Of a DNA stretch of 19,978 nt, positions 13,420-19,978 are shown piece by piece. How positions within the stretch are numbered: the stretch's first letter is position 1; each line of letters starts with the position of its first letter. The notes below the pieces were generated by a model, which was not told the DNA's origin, made no database searches, and saw nothing but the letters and a program-made list of their open reading frames with translations. A program made the translations under genes and the position numbers. Source of the DNA: JAAYVZ01 sp035403265 (GTDB lineage Bacteria > Acidobacteriota > Thermoanaerobaculia > Thermoanaerobaculales > Thermoanaerobaculaceae); contig DAONEV010000029.1 of the NCBI GenBank assembly GCA_035403265.1, positions 1-19,978 of the forward strand. Reading direction: 5' to 3'.

Positions 13420-15477
13420 ATGACTGACTCCCGACCACTCCTGGACAGGCTCCGGCAGCTCGAGAAGGCCGTCGAGACGATGCAGATCGGGGTCACCATC
13501 ACGGACACCGGCGGCCGCATCGTCTACATCAACCCGGCCGACGCCAGGATGCACGGCTTCGAGGTCGCCGAGCTCCTGGGGCAGGAAGCGAGGATCTTCG
13601 CCCCGCCCGAGTCCTGGAAGCCGGTCAGCGGCCAGAGACTGCGACGGCTGACGAGCTGGAGTCGGGAAAGCGTCAACGTGCGCAAGGACGGGACCTCCTT
13701 CCCGGTCCTCATCGCCTCGGACGTCGTCGTCGGAACGGACGGCGAGCCGCTCGGCATCGTCTCCTGCTGCCAGGACATCAGCGAGCGACGGGCCGCCGAG
13801 CAGGCACTCCGGGACAGCGAGGCGCGTTACGCCCTTGCCGTCGCCGGCGCTAACGACGGCATCTGGGACTGGGACCTGGTGGCGAACACGGTCTACTACT
13901 CGCCCCGCTGGATCTCCATGGTCGGTGCCCGGGCGATGGCGGTCGGTGACAGCCCCGAGGAGTGGTTCTCCCGCGTACACCCGGCCGACCTCGCCCGTCT
14001 GAGGAGCCGCATCGACGACCACCTGGCCGGGCGAAGCCCGCACGTCCAGGACGAGCATCGCATCAAGCACGGCGACGGCAACTACCGCTGGGTGAGGAGC
14101 CGTGGCGTGGCGGTGCGTGCCGAGGACGGGACGCCGCTGCGAATGGCCGGGTCACTGGCCGACATCACCGACCTCAAGGTGCGTGACCCGCTGACCGGGC
14201 TGCCCAATCGGAACCTCCTGCTGGACCGCCTGGCGGTCTGCATCGCGAGGTCGAAACGGCATCGGGACGCGGCCTTCACCGTGCTCTTCGTCGACCTCGA
14301 CCGCTTCAAGATCGTCAACGACTCCCTTGGCCACCTGGTCGGCGATCAACTGCTCGTGGACCTGGCCAGGCGGCTCGAGGCCTCGCTCCGGCCGGGCGAC
14401 ACGATCGCGCGCTTCGGCGGAGACGAGTTCATCGTCCTGCTCGACGACGTCTCGACCCCGGAAGAGGCCCTGCGCGTCGCCGACCGCGTCCACACCGCGT
14501 TCGGGCGGCCATTCGAAATCGAGGGCAGGAGCCTGTTCGTCTCGGCCAGTATCGGCATCGCCATCCACTCGCGTAGGTGCTCCGGCGCCGACGAGCTGCT
14601 CGGAGACGCCGACCTCGCGATGTACCACGCCAAGGTGGAGGGGGGCGCGCGGAGCCGCATGTTCGACCCCTCCCTGCGCCTCGCGGCCAGCGAACGGCTG
14701 CGCCTCGAGAACGACCTGCGGACGGCGATCGAGAACGGTCAATTCCGGCTGCACTACCAGCCGATCGTGGTGATCGAGACCGGGCGCATCGTCGGGCTCG
14801 AGGCCCTCCTGCGGTGGCAGACGCCATCCCACGGGCTGCTGCTGCCGCGCGAGTTCCTGAGCACGGCCGAGGAGACCGGGCTGATCATCGCGATCGGGAC
14901 ATGGGTGATGCGGGAGGCGTGCCGCCAGATGGCCGCGTGGCACCGGCAGTTCCACTCCACCCCACCGTTGGAGATCAGCGTCAACGTCTCGGCTCGACAG
15001 GTCGCCCAGCCGGATTTTATCGAGCTGATGGAACGGGTTCTCGACGAGACGGGCATCGACCCCCACTCCGTCCTGGTGGAGATCACCGAGAGCACCATGC
15101 TCCATCAGGTCGACCAGGTCGTCTCGACCCTGACCCGGCTTCGGGAGCTCGGGATCCGGATCTGCATCGACGACTTCGGCACCGGATACTCCTCCCTTGT
15201 CTACCTGCAGAACCTTCCGGTCGACATCCTGAAGATCGACCAGACCTTCGTGCAGCGGATGGGCGGCGGTGGACAGAACTGCGAGCTGGTGGCGGCGATC
15301 CTCAAGATGGGCCAAGACCTGGGGCTCGGCGTCATCGCCGAGGGCATCGAGAACGAGGGCCAGAAGAACAGCCTGGTGGCGCTCCGTTGCCGGCTCGGCC
15401 AGGGGTTCACGTTCTCGACCGCCCTCGACTCCGAGACCATGGCCGCCGTCCTCGGCTGCCACGCCGCAAGAGCCTAG
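13420..15477 (+). CDS. PAS-PAS-GGDEF-EAL cyclic di-GMP turnover protein
   Basis: 685 aa with no transmembrane segments, so it should be a cytoplasmic sensor enzyme. Residues ~10-125 are a PAS domain (IGVTITDTGGRIVYINPADA; CQDISERR). Residues ~130-248 are a second PAS of the PAS_3 type (GIWDWDLVANTVYYSPRW; NYRWVRSRG). The linker to GGDEF is very short (DITDLKVRDPLTGLPNR). The GGDEF motif is intact at 333-337, preceded by the inhibitory I-site R-P-G-D five residues before it, so it may be an active, product-inhibited diguanylate cyclase. The EAL domain also looks active: E461-A-L, EITES, DDFGTGYSS, LKIDQTFV and AEGIE are all present. Net direction of c-di-GMP flux cannot be told. The ATG at 13420 is chosen because the earlier in-frame GTG (13378) would translate repeat sequence; no Shine-Dalgarno is visible. 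Its TAG stop shares CTAG with the convergent protease gene. Confidence 0.93.
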   Translation: MTDSRPLLDRLRQLEKAVETMQIGVTITDTGGRIVYINPADARMHGFEVAELLGQEARIFAPPESWKPVSGQRLRRLTSWSRESVNVRKDGTSFPVLIASDVVVGTDGEPLGIVSCCQDISERRAAEQALRDSEARYALAVAGANDGIWDWDLVANTVYYSPRWISMVGARAMAVGDSPEEWFSRVHPADLARLRSRIDDHLAGRSPHVQDEHRIKHGDGNYRWVRSRGVAVRAEDGTPLRMAGSLADITDLKVRDPLTGLPNRNLLLDRLAVCIARSKRHRDAAFTVLFVDLDRFKIVNDSLGHLVGDQLLVDLARRLEASLRPGDTIARFGGDEFIVLLDDVSTPEEALRVADRVHTAFGRPFEIEGRSLFVSASIGIAIHSRRCSGADELLGDADLAMYHAKVEGGARSRMFDPSLRLAASERLRLENDLRTAIENGQFRLHYQPIVVIETGRIVGLEALLRWQTPSHGLLLPREFLSTAEETGLIIAIGTWVMREACRQMAAWHRQFHSTPPLEISVNVSARQVAQPDFIELMERVLDETGIDPHSVLVEITESTMLHQVDQVVSTLTRLRELGIRICIDDFGTGYSSLVYLQNLPVDILKIDQTFVQRMGGGGQNCELVAAILKMGQDLGLGVIAEGIENEGQKNSLVALRCRLGQGFTFSTALDSETMAAVLGCHAARA

Positions 15478-16796
15478 AAGCCTCCGCCAGACGCCGTTGG
15501 CATTGCCGACGCCGGACCGGCCGGGAGGTTCTCCGCCTTCCAGCGCATCGCCATCGAGATGCGGGTCCGCCCCGAGGGGTGGTCGAAGAAGACAGCCTCC
15601 TCGATCGGGCCGGGAGAGAGCTTCCGGTATTCCCCCAGCTTGAGGGCGGTCTCGGCGAAACCGTCCGGCTGGCGGGCGGCGTTGAGGCCGTAGATGTCCG
15701 CCTCCGCCTCCTGCACCCGGATGATGGTGTTGGTGACCGGCGTGGCGACAAGGAAGAAGACCGAGAAGAGCAGCACGAGCAGTGGCAGGCCAGCCGGGTC
15801 GGCGATGCCGCTCACGCCCCACCGCCCACCCCAGCGCGCCAGCGTCCTCCCGAACGACCACCGCACGAACGCGAACCCCGCCACCATGACGAGGCCGAGC
15901 TGCAGGATCCCCTTCCAGACGTGATTGAGGACGTAGTGGCCCATCTCGTGGGCCATCACCGCCTCGATCTCGGGCAGCGAGCAGCGCTTGAGGAGATTGT
16001 CGTTGAGGGCGATGCGCTCGGTACCGAGCATGCCAGCGACGTTGGCCGAGATGCGGGTCGTCTGCTTCGAGGCGTCGACGACTAGGACGTCGGTCGCCGG
16101 GATCATGTTGGCCCGCGCCAGACGCAAGATGGGCTCCCGGACGACCGGGTCCTCGAGCCGGGTGTACTTGTTGAAGAGCGGGTCGATGAAGACCGGGCCG
16201 ATGGCGATCGCGATCACCAGAAAGACCATCGCCAGGCCGCTGCCCCACACCCACCAGGTGCGCGGGGCGTGCCGGAAGACGGCATAGAGCGCCATCAGCG
16301 CAAGGCCGCCGAGGATCGCCCCCACCAGCAGTCCCTTGGCCTGGTCACCCATCCAGCCACCGAAGCTCTGGGTGGCGAGACCGTAGGCCTTCTCGCGCAC
16401 AAACCCCGAGTAGACGGTGAGCGGGAACGAGAGCACCGTGGTGACGACGAGGTATCCCACCCAGTAGAGCGCACTTTGCAGCGTCGGGCGCGGAGTGATG
16501 CGGACCGCCAGGTCGCGCAGCCTGGTCGACACCCGACCAAAGAGGAGCAGGAGCGCGATCCCGGCGCCGTACAGGAAGCCCCAGAGCTGGAGCCAGTAAC
16601 CGCCCTCGAAGTAGGCGTCCGAGCGGCCCTTCTGCTCCGCCGTCTGCTTTGCCAGGTAGGCGTTCGTGGCCGCGGCCGCGTCGAAGCCGACGCTGGCGGG
16701 ACCCGCTGCCCCAGCCTGCACCCCCGGGACGGCCAAGACCGTCGCCAGGAAAGCCATGATCACGAGGGATGTCACGAAACGCCACCCATGGTCCAT
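15474..16796 (-). CDS. M48 family (Ste24-like) membrane metalloprotease
   Basis: 440 aa. The start is the ATG complementary to 16794-16796 with GGAGG five bases upstream; an in-frame GTG four codons earlier overlaps that RBS. Residues 6-30 are a signal peptide or first membrane helix. Further helices lie near 70-87, 110-130, 155-174, 181-204, 297-312 and 336-354. The zinc site is H283-E284-M-G-H287 in MAHEMGHYVLNH, with E363 of EAEAD as the likely third ligand. RISANVAGMLGTERIALND resembles the conserved segment before HExxH in CAAX-protease-type M48 enzymes. It should act at the inner membrane in protein quality control or processing; bacterial members do not need prenylated substrates. The low-complexity tail (PAGPASAMPTASGGGF) is unremarkable. 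Its stop and that of the c-di-GMP gene share CTAG, leaving no room for a terminator between them. Confidence 0.93.
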   Translation of the reverse strand: MDHGWRFVTSLVIMAFLATVLAVPGVQAGAAGPASVGFDAAAATNAYLAKQTAEQKGRSDAYFEGGYWLQLWGFLYGAGIALLLLFGRVSTRLRDLAVRITPRPTLQSALYWVGYLVVTTVLSFPLTVYSGFVREKAYGLATQSFGGWMGDQAKGLLVGAILGGLALMALYAVFRHAPRTWWVWGSGLAMVFLVIAIAIGPVFIDPLFNKYTRLEDPVVREPILRLARANMIPATDVLVVDASKQTTRISANVAGMLGTERIALNDNLLKRCSLPEIEAVMAHEMGHYVLNHVWKGILQLGLVMVAGFAFVRWSFGRTLARWGGRWGVSGIADPAGLPLLVLLFSVFFLVATPVTNTIIRVQEAEADIYGLNAARQPDGFAETALKLGEYRKLSPGPIEEAVFFDHPSGRTRISMAMRWKAENLPAGPASAMPTASGGGF

Positions 16797-16963
16797 TGCA
16801 GCCTCCACCCCGCGCCGGCACGTCTGCAGCCACCTGCCGCGGGAGCCTCATGCTTGTACGTCGCTGAGACCGCCCCGGTTCCGGACCGTGCAGCGAGAGA
16901 CAAGGCGCCAACGAGCCGGCGCCAGCAGGACCCCGACCCTGCATTTACCGGAGCGGACCGGAG

Positions 16964-16969
16964 TACCAT
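16964..16969 (+). promoter_or_regulatory. Leaderless-type -10 box of udk
   Basis: TACCAT is followed by seven bases and the ATG at 16977. The only SD-like bases, GGAG at 16960-16963, are 13 bases from the start, too far to be used well. TTTACC at 16944-16949 is a weak -35 with a short 14-base spacer. The arrangement matches that of the nucleotidyltransferase gene. Confidence 0.35.
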
Positions 16970-16976
16970 CCCTGTC

Positions 16977-17609
16977 ATGACCGACCGACCCTCCCCCCTG
17001 ATCATCGGTATCGCCGGCGGCTCCGGCTCCGGGAAGTCGACCGTCGCCAGCGTCATCCTCAAGCGGGTCGGCGCCCGACGCATCGCCTTCCTGATGCACG
17101 ACGCCTACTACAAGGACCTCAGCCACATCGAGATGGCGAAGCGGGTCAAGGAGAACTTCGACCACCCCGACTCCCTCGACACCCCCTTGCTCGTGCAGCA
17201 TCTCCGGGAGCTGCGCGCGAGGCGGGCGGTGGAGATGCCGGTCTACGACTTCAAGACCTACACCCGGACCTCCGAGACGCTGCGCATCGAGCCCCGGGCC
17301 GTGATCATCGTCGAGGGCATCCTGATCTTCGCCGAGCCGGAGCTGCGGGAGCTGTTCGACGTCAAGCTCTTCGTCGATACCGACGCCGACATCCGCTTCA
17401 TCCGCAGGCTGCAGCGCGACATCGCCGAGCGCGGGCGCACCGCCGAGTCGGTGGTCGGGCAGTACCTGGGCACCGTGCGGCCGATGCACCTCGAGTTCGT
17501 CGAGCCGTCCAAGCGCTATGCCGACGTGATCATCCCCGAGGGCGGCCTCAACATCGTCGCCATGGACATGGTCGTCGCCCGGGTCGAGTCGCTCCTGCGC
17601 GCCACCTGA
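16977..17609 (+). CDS. udk: Uridine kinase
   Basis: 210 aa, the normal length for bacterial uridine/cytidine kinase. It phosphorylates uridine and cytidine with GTP or ATP in pyrimidine salvage, in the cytoplasm. Signatures are the P-loop GGSGSGKST (14-22), the substrate-binding HDAYYKDLSH, NFDHPDSLDTPLL, PVYDFKTYTRT, VIIVEGILIF (Walker B-like), FVDTDADIRFIRRLQRD and EPSKRYADVIIPEGG. The start is the ATG at 16977. The frame is open for 708 bases upstream, but that part is antisense to the M48 gene, and sequence resembling the family begins with this Met. It is divergent from the M48 gene across a 180-base gap that contains GGCGCC at 16904 and 16918. No other pyrimidine gene is nearby. Confidence 0.95.
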   Translation: MTDRPSPLIIGIAGGSGSGKSTVASVILKRVGARRIAFLMHDAYYKDLSHIEMAKRVKENFDHPDSLDTPLLVQHLRELRARRAVEMPVYDFKTYTRTSETLRIEPRAVIIVEGILIFAEPELRELFDVKLFVDTDADIRFIRRLQRDIAERGRTAESVVGQYLGTVRPMHLEFVEPSKRYADVIIPEGGLNIVAMDMVVARVESLLRAT

Positions 17610-17633
17610 CCTTGTCATCCCGCCCGGCTCGCC

Positions 17634-17650
17634 TGGGTGGTCCACACCCA
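17634..17650 (+). terminator. Weak hairpin after udk
   Basis: TGGGTG (17634-17639) pairs with CACCCA (17645-17650) around the loop GTCCA, starting 25 bases after the udk stop. The stem is short and no T tract follows. Confidence 0.3.
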
Positions 17651-17711
17651 CGTGAGGACCGTGCGAAAGCCCGGGCCGCAAAGCCTTCTCCCACGCTCAA
17701 TGGCGGGAGCC

Positions 17712-17774
17712 TTGATCTCGTTGCAGCAGGTCGTATGATGGGCGCAGACCAGAAGGGACACCGGTTGCTGCAAC
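17712..17774 (+). promoter_or_regulatory. Sigma70-like promoter bracketed by an inverted repeat
   Basis: TTGATC (17712-17717) and TATGAT (17734-17739), 16 bases apart, form the best promoter in the window (4/6 and 5/6 matches). GTTGCAGCA (17720-17728), in the spacer, is the exact reverse complement of TGCTGCAAC (17766-17774), about 20-28 bases after the expected start point. The right half is itself a palindrome, GTTGC-T-GCAAC (17764-17774). Two such sites bracketing the -10 would suit a repressor. The promoter points at the surface-protein gene, with a leader of about 145 nt. Confidence 0.45.
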
Positions 17775-17789
17775 AGGAGACCGCATGGG

Positions 17790-17894
17790 ATGGTCGGGCA
17801 CGTGCGGACCGACACGCGGTCCGGGCATACCTGCGAGTACCAGGAGCACGGCCTCTGCCGCCCGGCGGAGCGTGAGGAGGAGATGCGCCCATGA
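17790..17894 (+). CDS. Possible 34-aa small ORF coupled to the surface-protein gene
   Basis: The ATG at 17790 opens a 34-codon frame ending in a TGA that overlaps the next gene's ATG (ATGA, 17891-17894). AGGAG at 17775-17779 lies 10 bases upstream, usable but a little far. All but three codons (31 of 34) end in G or C, as in real genes of this genome, whereas the alternative frame across the same bases is much less biased. The product contains HTCEYQEHGLCRP, with two His and two Cys, followed by an acidic EREEEM stretch. No family is recognised. It could be a leader peptide that controls translation of the gene behind it, or chance. Confidence 0.3.
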   Translation: MVGHVRTDTRSGHTCEYQEHGLCRPAEREEEMRP

Positions 17895-19978
17895 TCAAGA
17901 AGAGCCACGTTGCCGTCTTGCTGGCCCTGCTCGCCCTCGGCGCCCTCGCCGCGGCGCCACCTCAACTGGTGAGCTACCAGGGCGTCCTCAAGGACTCGGG
18001 CGGCAACCCGCTGACCGGGTCCTACGCCATGACCTTCGCCTTCTACGACGCCGCGTCGGTAGGGACGCTCTTGCTCACCGACAGCCATCCCTCGGTGAGC
18101 GTCACCTCCGGGCTGTTCACCGTCATCCTCGGCGGCGGCACGATCACCCCGGGTAGCGAGCCGACCCTCGAGGGCGTCTTCGGCCGGCGCAGCACCGTCT
18201 GGCTCGAGACCCGGGTGGGCGCGCAGACCCTGACCCCGCGCGTCCAGGTCCTCTCGGTCGGCTACGCCCAGAACGCCAACCTCCTGGACGGCAGCGACTC
18301 CACGGCCTTCGCGGCGGTCAGCCACCCCCATTCCGGCGCGGACATCACCTCCGGGACGGTGGCCGCGGCGCGGGGCGGGACGGGACTGTCGTCCCCCGGC
18401 GCGACCGGCAACCTCCTGACTTCCAACGGCAGCATCTGGACGAGCGCGGCGCCGTCCTTCCTCACCACCGAGGTGGACGGGGTGGTCGGCAACGAGGTGA
18501 CCGCCGCCTCCAACGCGACGCTCACTCGCAGCGGCTCCGGCACCGGTGGGTCGCCGTTCACGCTCGGCCTCAACCTCAGCAACGCCAACTCCTGGTCGGG
18601 GGCTCAGACCTTCGGGGCCAGCACCAACTTCCCAGGCTCCGGGATCTGGGACAGCACCGGCAAGGTCGGTATTGGCGTCAACTCGGGGCTCATCTTCCCC
18701 CTCTCCATCAAGGCAACCCAGGGCATCGCGCAGCTCCTCACCACCGGCAGCACCAATGGCTCGGTCCTCGAGCTGCGCAACGACGCGCCGTCCCGGACCT
18801 ACCTGGGAGCGATCAACTTCGCCAGGCCAGCCGGCATTACCGGCCAGATCGGCTACCTGGAGACCGACACCATGCTCTTCAACACCAACAGCGCCGAGCG
18901 TATGCGCATCGACTCGGCGGGCAATGTGGGCATCGGCACGGCGAGCCCCTCGCTCAAGCTCGAAGTGCAGGGCACCCAGGGCGTGGCCCGCATCACCTCC
19001 ACTTCCAGCACCAACGGCTCGGTGCTCGTCCTCAAGAATTCGACGGCGTCGCCAACCTATGTGGGAGCGATCAACTTCAACGACTCGGCCGCCGGCCAGA
19101 TCGGCTACCTCGGCACCGACGCGATGACCGTCAAGACCAATGGCGCTGAGGCGATGCGTATCCTCTCGAATGGAAGAGTGGGTATCGGAAGAACCGACGC
19201 CAGCGCCAGGTTGGATGTAAGGGCGACAGCTTCTGAGCAAGTGGCGATCGCTGGCTGGGGAAGCGTCATCGGCGTCGAGGGCGTTTCCGATCCCGATGGT
19301 CACGCCTCCGGCTACCTCGGAGTCTGGAACGGCATCGATTCCTATGGCATTGAAGCCTCCGGGGCCACCGCCGCTGGCGAATTCACCAACAGTGCAGCCG
19401 GGCAGTATGCCCAGGTCGCCTACAGCACCTACAAGATTCAAGGGAGCGGCACGGTCTCCTTCGTGCAGAACGATCCAGTTCATGACGACAGGGTCATCGT
19501 CTACGCCTCCCCGGAGGGCGACGAGGTCGCGACCTACACGCGCGGCACCGCCAGGCTCGTGAACGGCGAGATACGCGTCAGGCTGGGCGAGACCTTCCAG
19601 TGGGTCACCAACCCCGACCTCGGCCTCACAGCCCACCTCACCCCCCGCGGCGACTGCAAGGGCCTCTATGTCGAGACCCTCTCCACCTCCGAAATGGTCG
19701 TGAAGGAGCTGGGCGGAGGCCGCAGCGATGCGGCGTTCGACTACCTCGTCTATGGCCTGCGCATCGGCTTCGAGGAGTCAAGCATCGTCCAGGAGAAGCA
19801 GCACGAGAGCTACATCCCGTCGTTCACGAGCCACCGCGAGCGCTACGCCATCTACCCCGGGCTGCGGGCTTTCAACGCCCTCGAGCGCTTCAAGGCGATG
19901 ACGTCGTCGGTCACGGGCGTCGCCCCCGGGGCGCTCGATCTCTCCCGCGCCGCGGCGCTCAAGGCGGCCATTCACGAG
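17891..19978 (+). CDS. Large secreted surface protein with tail-fibre-like repeats (3' end outside window)
   Basis: 696 codons run open to the right edge, so the protein is partial. The ATG at 17891 has AGGAGG at 17875-17880; an ATG at 17883 stops after three codons. Residues 1-22 are a signal peptide (KKSHVAVLLALLALGALAAA). Residues 25-130 show the widespread exported-protein opening VSYQGVLKDSGGNPLTGSY, then LTPRVQVLSVGYAQNA. Residues ~130-255 are low-complexity Gly/Ser/Thr/Asn segments (AARGGTGLSSPGATGN). Residues 271-442 hold two 86-residue repeats with NSAERMRIDSAGNVGIGT motifs, as in phage tail fibres and bacterial adhesins; a third copy starts at 441 and diverges. Residues ~520-650 (DEVATYTRGTARLVNGE, LGLTAHLTPRG, FDYLVYGLRIGFEE) form a conserved C-terminal module. 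No S74 endosialidase-type chaperone domain is seen before the edge. The role is probably cell-surface attachment or a filament; this is inference. Confidence 0.88.
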   Translation, partial: MIKKSHVAVLLALLALGALAAAPPQLVSYQGVLKDSGGNPLTGSYAMTFAFYDAASVGTLLLTDSHPSVSVTSGLFTVILGGGTITPGSEPTLEGVFGRRSTVWLETRVGAQTLTPRVQVLSVGYAQNANLLDGSDSTAFAAVSHPHSGADITSGTVAAARGGTGLSSPGATGNLLTSNGSIWTSAAPSFLTTEVDGVVGNEVTAASNATLTRSGSGTGGSPFTLGLNLSNANSWSGAQTFGASTNFPGSGIWDSTGKVGIGVNSGLIFPLSIKATQGIAQLLTTGSTNGSVLELRNDAPSRTYLGAINFARPAGITGQIGYLETDTMLFNTNSAERMRIDSAGNVGIGTASPSLKLEVQGTQGVARITSTSSTNGSVLVLKNSTASPTYVGAINFNDSAAGQIGYLGTDAMTVKTNGAEAMRILSNGRVGIGRTDASARLDVRATASEQVAIAGWGSVIGVEGVSDPDGHASGYLGVWNGIDSYGIEASGATAAGEFTNSAAGQYAQVAYSTYKIQGSGTVSFVQNDPVHDDRVIVYASPEGDEVATYTRGTARLVNGEIRVRLGETFQWVTNPDLGLTAHLTPRGDCKGLYVETLSTSEMVVKELGGGRSDAAFDYLVYGLRIGFEESSIVQEKQHESYIPSFTSHRERYAIYPGLRAFNALERFKAMTSSVTGVAPGALDLSRAAALKAAIHE
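18701..19210 (+). repeat. Tandem 258-bp repeats inside the surface-protein gene
   Basis: Unit 1 begins at 18701 and unit 2 at 18959, exactly 258 bases (86 codons) later. DNA identity is kept in patches: TGGGAGCGATCAACTTC occurs at 18804-18820 and again at 19062-19078, 258 bases apart. The protein alignment shows TQGIAQ/TQGVAR, STNGSVLEL/STNGSVLVL, YLGAINF/YVGAINF and GQIGYLETD/GQIGYLGTD. The exact spacing indicates duplication followed by drift. Confidence 0.85.

Noticed and set aside
14152..16254. 700-codon minus-strand open frame across the GGDEF-EAL and M48 genes
   Set aside because: It crosses two well-identified genes in wrong frames and has no recognisable domain.
17615..19636. 673-codon minus-strand open frame opposite the surface-protein gene
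   Set aside because: The plus-strand frame has a signal peptide, RBS, repeats and known modules; the minus frame is Gly/Ala/Asp/Val-rich and runs across the promoter region.

Overview
The window is about 20 kb of high-GC bacterial chromosome (roughly 65-72% GC in most lines I sampled). Its gene content suggests a Gram-negative soil or sediment lineage, possibly Acidobacteriota. The reasons are a CBM9-like/DUF5916 outer-membrane protein, a planctomycete-type small cytochrome c, a secreted 'YQG' surface protein with tail-fibre-like repeats, and a multidomain DHH-CBS-nucleotidyltransferase. This taxonomic call is inference; there is no rRNA in the window.

Region 1 (1-2.4 kb, + strand) has visibly lower GC (about 53-60% in sampled lines) and differs in style from the rest. 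It holds two consecutive genes, each carrying a HEPN-type R-x4-H motif: a 501-aa HEPN-like protein with a C-terminal TPR region, and a 205-aa protein with the motif RRHNIVHRAD. A palindrome overlaps the likely -10 box of the first gene. This is the best candidate for an undescribed (defence or toxin-like) module. No function can be proven from sequence alone, and the module may extend off the left edge.

Region 2 (2.6-6.65 kb) has fhs (formate-tetrahydrofolate ligase) on the minus strand, divergent from a large outer-membrane CBM9/DUF5916 protein on the plus strand. A perfect 14-bp inverted repeat encloses the ribosome-binding site and GTG start of the latter.

Region 3 (6.7-11.5 kb, minus strand) reads, in order of transcription: a HEAT-repeat protein; a 173-bp gap carrying an inverted heptamer-repeat element; then a tightly coupled trio. 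The trio is a DHH-CBS-CBS-tRNA nucleotidyltransferase/poly(A) polymerase, a small secreted protein and rsmD (16S rRNA methyltransferase), joined by 4-bp start/stop overlaps. The trio looks like an RNA-maturation operon, apparently started from a leaderless promoter.

Region 4 (11.5-13.2 kb, + strand) has a rhodanese-type sulfurtransferase whose catalytic cysteine is replaced by threonine, then a small monohaem cytochrome c. Upstream of each lies a CRP/FNR-like dyad (GTGA-N6-TCAC), and the two share an exact 15-bp inverted core. They sit near -62 and -72 relative to plausible -10 boxes, which suggests co-regulation.

Region 5 (13.4-17.6 kb) has a PAS-PAS-GGDEF-EAL c-di-GMP protein running head-on into an M48 (Ste24-like) membrane metalloprotease; their stop codons share one CTAG. 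Divergent from the protease is udk (uridine kinase), again with a leaderless-type start.

Region 6 (17.6-19.98 kb) has a promoter bracketed by an inverted repeat, a possible 34-aa coupled ORF, and the first 696 codons of a large secreted surface protein with 86-residue repeats that continues past the right edge. No stretch longer than 300 bases lacks a gene. I saw no tRNA, rRNA, CRISPR array, insertion sequence or riboswitch. Short heptamer tandem repeats (GGCTCAA-type and GGACCCC-type) recur between genes.
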